This document shows positions 22,999-23,584 of a stretch of DNA of 23,584 nt, one piece after another. The position numbers and the translations under genes are program-made. Position 1 is the stretch's first letter. Each line of letters begins with the position of its first letter. The notes beneath the pieces are model-generated. The model worked only from the letters and a program-made list of their open reading frames with translations, did no database searches and was not told the origin of the DNA. The DNA is from a virus, in the IMG/VR virus record IMGVR_UViG_3300044516_001853, positions 1-23,584 of that record. One strand, given 5' to 3'.

Positions 22999-23584
22999 CT
23001 ATCCTCCAGTACCAATATTCCAAATGTATCTGAAGAATCTACTTCTTCCTCCTGGCATGTTGTATTCTGGAACAACAACAGACCTAACACCTGGGTATGT
23101 AGCAATTGGAAGTTTTTCTAACATCTTGTCAAAGTCTTCTTTGTACATAGTTGCTGTTTGTCTAAGTTGATCTGTAAACTGAGCATCAGGATCTTCAACT
23201 AATAATCTGCGTTGTCTATTTGTCAAACTTATCAAGAGACTTCTCAAAAGATAATAAACTGCACCATAAACAATTGCTGGTTCATAGAAAAACGGTGTTG
23301 AAATTACATTTTGATATTTTGATGCACCTGGTTGAGCATTTATTTGCTGCAATGCCATATAAAGTGCATTGTTTATGTGATCATTTGTGAACATCTTGAT
23401 ACTATACGAAACTAACACATTGTCATATGAGTTTATAGAAACTGGGTCTCCATTTGCACTAATGAAATAAATGTTTCCTTTGTAATCGCATTTGTATCTC
23501 AATCCGTTTGGATAGTTGTTTCCGCCTGATAAAGGAGATTCATAGCCATCTCTGTTTTTAATTATTGGATCAAAAGTGTCATTT
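22999..23584 (-). CDS. virion-block protein of unknown function, 5' end outside window
   Basis: The frame stays open from the stop at 22999 to the window's right edge, so the gene begins outside. The TTG at 23502 is inside the gene, and about 27 codons before it are also open. At least 194 residues are visible. Features are YFISANGDPVSINSYDNVLV (a strand pair), a helix with NNALYMALQQIN, a hydrophobic helix YGAVYYLLRSLLISL that looks buried rather than membrane-spanning, an Arg-rich patch RQRRLL, and an ending rich in Arg and Gly (PGGRSRFFRYIWNIG). It lies upstream of the connector genes in the direction of transcription, so it may be a head or neck protein. I cannot name the family. After its stop come 153 AT-rich bases before the next gene. 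Confidence 0.68.
   Translation of the reverse strand, partial: NDTFDPIIKNRDGYESPLSGGNNYPNGLRYKCDYKGNIYFISANGDPVSINSYDNVLVSYSIKMFTNDHINNALYMALQQINAQPGASKYQNVISTPFFYEPAIVYGAVYYLLRSLLISLTNRQRRLLVEDPDAQFTDQLRQTATMYKEDFDKMLEKLPIATYPGVRSVVVPEYNMPGGRSRFFRYIWNIGTGG

Noticed and set aside
23500-23502. TTG at 23502 as start of the right-edge gene
   Set aside because: The frame continues open through the window edge with plausible coding sequence, so this codon is internal.

Overview
The window looks like part of the genome of an AT-rich tailed bacteriophage (Caudoviricetes), or of a prophage or uncultured aquatic relative. Coding is almost continuous, genes abut or overlap by 1 to 8 bases, and long beta-rich virion-type proteins lie beside sugar-metabolism genes. 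No integrase, tRNA, rRNA, insertion sequence or CRISPR array is visible. The host cannot be named from this sequence. The low GC content and the sugar-gene cargo would suit an aquatic or marine host, but that is inference.

Left region, 1-8077, plus strand: a nine-gene, translationally coupled cluster for making and transferring modified sugars. In order it encodes the C-terminus of an RmlB-like NDP-glucose 4,6-dehydratase, a DRE-TIM (HMGL-like) aldolase, an acetolactate-synthase-like ThDP enzyme, a PurF-type phosphoribosyltransferase domain fused to a degenerate Rossmann/SDR-like half, a small HAD phosphatase-like protein, an SDR epimerase/dehydratase, an FkbM-type methyltransferase, a second SDR, and a DxD-type putative glycosyltransferase. 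The set suggests synthesis of an unusual, perhaps branched or amino-modified, sugar and its attachment to a surface glycan or virion protein. The acceptor is unknown.

Centre and right region, 8074-23584, minus strand: a virion morphogenesis block transcribed from right to left. It starts with a partial gene entering from the right edge, then a 153-base AT-rich gap with inverted repeats. Next come a small acidic protein, a double zinc-ribbon protein, a PHP-fold protein that seems to have lost its metal-binding histidines, a DUF1320-like head-tail connector, and a tail-terminator-like protein. These are followed by a giant 1565-residue protein with a PA14-like domain, a 282-residue protein, an 817-residue beta-rich adhesin-like protein, a tail-tube-like protein (482 residues), a small protein, a second tube-like protein (438 residues) that seems paralogous to the first, and a small possible tail assembly chaperone.

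The two blocks converge at 8074-8077, where their stop codons share four bases, so no terminator lies between them. The most unusual items are the PurF-domain/SDR fusion, the catalytically degenerate PHP protein in a head-tail gene block, and the tandem divergent tail-tube paralogues.
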